Of a stretch of 64,000 bases of DNA, positions 60,725-64,000 are shown in pieces (positions within the stretch are counted from its first letter, which is position 1; each line of letters starts with the position of its first letter). Location of the stretch: positions 1,984,001-2,048,000 of the forward strand of contig NZ_LR594671.1 of NCBI RefSeq assembly GCF_901827185.1. Direction: 5' to 3'. The position numbers were made by a program, and so were the translations under genes. The notes under the pieces were generated by a model. The model saw only the letters and a program-made list of their open reading frames with translations, did no database searches and was not told where the DNA came from. The stretch comes from Variovorax sp. PBL-E5. Lineage in GTDB: Bacteria; Pseudomonadota; Gammaproteobacteria; Burkholderiales; Burkholderiaceae_C.

Positions 60725-63451
60725 ATGTCGGCAAATCCCGAGAACCTGTTCGGCTCGGCCGCGAACGATCCCGATGCGCAGGAGACGCGCGAATGGATGG
60801 ACGCCCTGTCCGCCGTCATCGAGAGCGAAGGTCCCGACCGCGCGCACTTCCTGCTGGAGCAACTGCTCGAGCATGCGCGCCAGCACAGCATCGACAAGCC
60901 GTTTTCGGCCAACACGGCCTACGTCAACACGATCGAGCCGGACCAGGAAGAGCGCTCTCCCGGCAACCTCGAGATCGAAGAGCGCCTGCGTTCCTACATG
61001 CGCTGGAACGCGATGGCGATGGTGGTCAAGGCGAACCGCCACCATCCCGAGGAGGGCGGAGACCTGGGCGGCCACATCGGCTCCTTCGCATCGCTGGCGA
61101 GCATGTTCGGCGCCGGCTTCAACCACTTCTGGCATGCCGAAAGCGAGAACCACGGCGGCGACTGCCTCTACATCCAGGGCCACGTCTCGCCCGGCATCTA
61201 TGCACGCGCCTACCTCGAAGGCCGCCTGAGCGAAGAGCAACTGCTGAATTTCCGCCAGGAGGTCGACGGCAAGGGCCTGTCGAGCTATCCCCATCCGAAG
61301 CTCATGCCCGAGTTCTGGCAATTCCCCACGGTGTCCATGGGCCTTGGCCCGCTGATGGCGATCTACCAGGCCCGCTTCCTCAAATACCTGCACGCCCGCG
61401 GCATCGCCAACACCGAGAACCGCAAGGTCTGGGTGTTCTGCGGCGACGGTGAAATGGACGAGGTCGAATCGCTCGGCGCCATCGGCTTGGCCGCACGCGA
61501 GAAGCTCGACAACCTGGTCTTCGTCATCAACTGCAACCTGCAGCGCCTGGATGGCCCGGTACGCGGCAACGGCAAGATCATCCAGGAGCTCGAAGGCGAA
61601 TTCCGCGGCTCGGGATGGAACGTCATCAAGCTCATCTGGGGTGCGGGCTGGGATCCGCTGCTGGCGCGCGACAAGGACGGCGCGCTGCGCAGGATCATGA
61701 TGGAGACCAACGACGGCGACTACCAGTCCTTCAAGGCCAACGACGGCGCTTACGTGCGCAAGAACTTCTTCGGCCGCGATCCGCGCACGCTGGAGATGGT
61801 CGCCAAGATGAGCGACGACGACATCTGGAACCTGCGCCGCGGCGGGCACGATTCGCAGAAGGTGTATGCCGCCTTCCATGCGGCCGTCAAGCACACGGGC
61901 CAGCCCACGGTGCTGCTGATCAAGACCGTCAAGGGCTTCGGCATGGGCAAGATCGGCGAGGGCAAGAACAACGTTCACCAGACCAAGAAGCTCGGCGACG
62001 AGGACATCAAGGCCTTCCGCGACCGCTTCAACATTCCGATTCCGGACAGCCAGTTGCCCGATCTGCCGTTCTACAAGCCGGCCGACGACACGCCGGAGAT
62101 GAAGTACCTGCACGAGCGCCGCAAGGCCCTCGGCGGCTATCTGCCGCATCGCCGCACCAAGGCCGACGAGAGCTTCACCGTGCCCGCGCTCGAGACCTTC
62201 AAGGCCGTGATGGAACCGACGGCCGAGGGCCGCGAGATCTCGACCACGCAGGCCTACGTGCGCTTCCTCACGCAGCTTCTGCGCGACAAGGCCCTGGGCC
62301 CGCGCGTGGTGCCGATCCTGGTCGACGAAGCACGCACCTTCGGCATGGAAGGGCTGTTCCGCCAGATCGGCATCTACAACCCCGCGGGCCAGCAGTACAC
62401 ACCGGTCGACAAGGACCAGGTCATGTACTACAAGGAAGACAAGGCCGGCCAGATCCTGCAGGAAGGCATCAACGAGGCCGGCGGCATGTCGAGCTGGATC
62501 GCTGCCGCCACGTCGTACAGCACCAACAACCGGATCATGGTGCCGTTCTACGTGTACTACTCGATGTTCGGCTTCCAGCGCATCGGCGACCTGGCCTGGG
62601 CCGCTGGCGACATGCAGGCGCGCGGCTTCCTGCTGGGCGGCACCTCGGGCCGCACGACGCTCAACGGCGAAGGGCTTCAGCACGAGGACGGCCACAGCCA
62701 CATCCTGGCCAACACCATCCCGAACTGCGTGAGCTACGACCCGACCTTCGCGCATGAAGTCGGCGTCATCCTGCACCACGGCCTGAAGCGGATGGTGGAG
62801 AAGCAGGACAACGTCTACTACTACATCACGCTGCTCAACGAGAACTACCCGATGCCTGGCCTCCAGCTCGGCACCGAGGAGCAGATCATCAAGGGCATGT
62901 ACCTGTGCCGGCAGGCTCCCTCGATCAAGGCCGCGAAGGGCAAAGAGGTGCCGACGGTGCAACTGCTCGGCAGCGGCACGATCCTGCGCGAGAGCATCGC
63001 GGCGCAGGAACTGCTCGAGAAGGACTGGGGCGTGAGCGCCGCCGTGTGGAGTTGCCCGAGCTTCAACGAACTCACGCGCGACGGCCAGGAGGCCGATCGC
63101 TGGAACTTGCTGCATCCGACGGACGAGGCACGCGTGTCCTTCGTCGCGCAGCAGCTCGCACCGAGCGGCGGGCCGGTGGTCGCGTCGACCGACTACATGA
63201 AGGCCTATGCCGAGCAGATCCGTCCCTTCATTCCGAAGGGCCGCAACTACAAGGTGCTCGGCACCGACGGCTTCGGGCGCAGCGATTTCCGCAACAAGCT
63301 GCGCGAGCACTTCGAGATCAATCGCCACTTCATCGTGGTGGCCGCGCTCAAGGCACTCGCCGAGGACGGTGCCTTGCCCGCGCAAAAGGTGGCCGACGCC
63401 ATCCAGAAGTACGGCATCAACGCCGAGAAGATCAACCCGCTCTACGCATAA
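60725..63451 (+). CDS. aceE: Pyruvate dehydrogenase E1 component (homodimeric)
   Basis: 908 residues from ATG 60725, with an AAAGGAG site upstream. A thiamine diphosphate enzyme that decarboxylates pyruvate and acetylates the E2 lipoyl group. Motifs are HPEEGGDLGGHIGSFAS, the TPP-binding GDGEMDEVESLG ... NCNLQRLDGPV, and the E1-specific YGINAEKINPLY at the C-terminus. It is followed 36 bases later by aceF. It is divergent from the PAS kinase gene. Confidence 0.97.
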   Translation: MSANPENLFGSAANDPDAQETREWMDALSAVIESEGPDRAHFLLEQLLEHARQHSIDKPFSANTAYVNTIEPDQEERSPGNLEIEERLRSYMRWNAMAMVVKANRHHPEEGGDLGGHIGSFASLASMFGAGFNHFWHAESENHGGDCLYIQGHVSPGIYARAYLEGRLSEEQLLNFRQEVDGKGLSSYPHPKLMPEFWQFPTVSMGLGPLMAIYQARFLKYLHARGIANTENRKVWVFCGDGEMDEVESLGAIGLAAREKLDNLVFVINCNLQRLDGPVRGNGKIIQELEGEFRGSGWNVIKLIWGAGWDPLLARDKDGALRRIMMETNDGDYQSFKANDGAYVRKNFFGRDPRTLEMVAKMSDDDIWNLRRGGHDSQKVYAAFHAAVKHTGQPTVLLIKTVKGFGMGKIGEGKNNVHQTKKLGDEDIKAFRDRFNIPIPDSQLPDLPFYKPADDTPEMKYLHERRKALGGYLPHRRTKADESFTVPALETFKAVMEPTAEGREISTTQAYVRFLTQLLRDKALGPRVVPILVDEARTFGMEGLFRQIGIYNPAGQQYTPVDKDQVMYYKEDKAGQILQEGINEAGGMSSWIAAATSYSTNNRIMVPFYVYYSMFGFQRIGDLAWAAGDMQARGFLLGGTSGRTTLNGEGLQHEDGHSHILANTIPNCVSYDPTFAHEVGVILHHGLKRMVEKQDNVYYYITLLNENYPMPGLQLGTEEQIIKGMYLCRQAPSIKAAKGKEVPTVQLLGSGTILRESIAAQELLEKDWGVSAAVWSCPSFNELTRDGQEADRWNLLHPTDEARVSFVAQQLAPSGGPVVASTDYMKAYAEQIRPFIPKGRNYKVLGTDGFGRSDFRNKLREHFEINRHFIVVAALKALAEDGALPAQKVADAIQKYGINAEKINPLYA

Positions 63452-63487
63452 AACAATCAACTGCGCCTCTAGGGCGGGAGACACGAT

Positions 63488-64000
63488 ATGGCAACAGTGG
63501 AAGTGAAGGTGCCGGACATCGGCGATTTCGACGAAGTCGCGGTGATCGAGGTGCTGGTGAAGGTGGGCGACACGGTGAAGGCCGAGCAGTCGCTCATCAC
63601 GGTGGAATCGGACAAGGCCTCGATGGAAATCCCGTCGAGCCAGGCCGGCGTCGTGAAGGAGCTCAAGGTCGAGGTCGGCAGCAAGGTCAAGGAAGGGTCG
63701 GTCGTGCTGGTGCTGGAAGGCGAGGCTGCGGCGCCTGCCGCGGCACCACCGGCGGCTGCCACGCCTGCTGCGGCGCCTGCGCCGGCACCGGCTTCGGCGG
63801 CGAGTGCCGCACCGGCAGCAGCTGCTGCCGGTCCGGTCGAGGTCAAGGTGCCCGACATCGGCGACTTCAAGGACGTCGCCGTCATCGAGGTGCTGGTGAA
63901 GGTGGGCGACGCCATCCAGGTCGAGCAGTCGCTGATCACGGTCGAGTCGGACAAGGCCTCGATGGAGATTCCGTCGTCTGCGGCCGGGGTGCTCAAGGAG
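63488..64000 (+). CDS. aceF: Dihydrolipoyllysine acetyltransferase (E2), N-terminal part; gene runs off the window
   Basis: 171 codons are visible from ATG 63488, with GGGAG upstream. Two lipoyl domains are seen (about 2-76 and 116 onward), each with [13 protein letters not shown]; the lipoylated lysines are Lys43 and Lys156. They are joined by an Ala/Pro-rich swinging linker of about 35 residues. The two domains are nearly identical in sequence, a sign of recent duplication or homogenisation. The E1-binding and catalytic domains lie outside the window. Confidence 0.95.
   Translation, partial: MATVEVKVPDIGDFDEVAVIEVLVKVGDTVKAEQSLITVESDKASMEIPSSQAGVVKELKVEVGSKVKEGSVVLVLEGEAAAPAAAPPAAATPAAAPAPAPASAASAAPAAAAAGPVEVKVPDIGDFKDVAVIEVLVKVGDAIQVEQSLITVESDKASMEIPSSAAGVLKE

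Overview
The window is GC-rich DNA from a betaproteobacterium, most likely of the order Burkholderiales and family Comamonadaceae (Variovorax-like). This placement is inference from gene content: a propionyl-CoA to succinyl-CoA operon, an iscRSUA-hscBA-fdx operon, an intracellular PHB depolymerase with a Cys nucleophile, homodimeric aceE beside a PAS kinase and a FixJ-type regulator, and dispersed intergenic palindromic repeats. The genes are densely packed. Many stop and start codons overlap as ATGA, GTGA or TGATG. I see no transposase, integrase, prophage or CRISPR array.

Region by region. (1) 1-8240: end of a MarR-like regulator, then a peptide-type ABC importer (binding protein, two permeases, fused double ATPase) with an M81 metallopeptidase and an M20 amidohydrolase, apparently for uptake and hydrolysis of a peptide-like compound. 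(2) 8356-15216: a signalling operon with two duplicated MASE2 membrane histidine kinases around a single-domain response regulator, an RsbW-like kinase, a STAS protein, a patatin-like phospholipase, a receiver-PP2C phosphatase and a GNAT acetyltransferase. No sigma factor is present. This is the strongest candidate for an undescribed system. (3) 15258-17777: a LacI regulator divergent from an MHS-type MFS transporter. (4) 17807-24653: a TetR-centred catabolic island. A PhyH dioxygenase, HpcH/HpaI aldolase and NitT/TauT-type ABC importer run leftward, and TetR, a VOC protein and a 2,6-dihydroxypyridine-hydroxylase-like flavoprotein run rightward. Two copies of the same inverted repeat flank tetR. 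(5) 24903-29822: dusA, a polar amino acid ABC importer with an atypical SDR, and a GntR regulator. (6) 29947-37258: methylmalonyl-CoA mutase, MeaB, propionyl-CoA carboxylase beta and alpha, and a VOC epimerase candidate, forming the complete propionyl-CoA assimilation route.

(7) 37355-43623: LysE exporter, RnfB-like ferredoxin, PHB depolymerase, aromatic aminotransferase and uvrB. (8) 43677-50186: IscR-controlled Fe-S cluster assembly operon, interrupted between iscA and hscB by a repeat and a terminator-like hairpin, followed by an overlapping dnaQ and tRNA-Val(CAC). (9) 50303-54259: a proline-rich small protein, DUF883 and YqjE-like membrane proteins, pyrD divergent from rpiA, and an exported DUF4124/glutaredoxin-like protein. 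(10) 54320-64000: prlC, folD, a FixJ-type regulator with a PAS histidine kinase, and divergently aceE and the start of aceF, which runs out of the window.

No gene-free stretch longer than about 300 bases exists. All calls come from reading motifs by eye. No database search was run.
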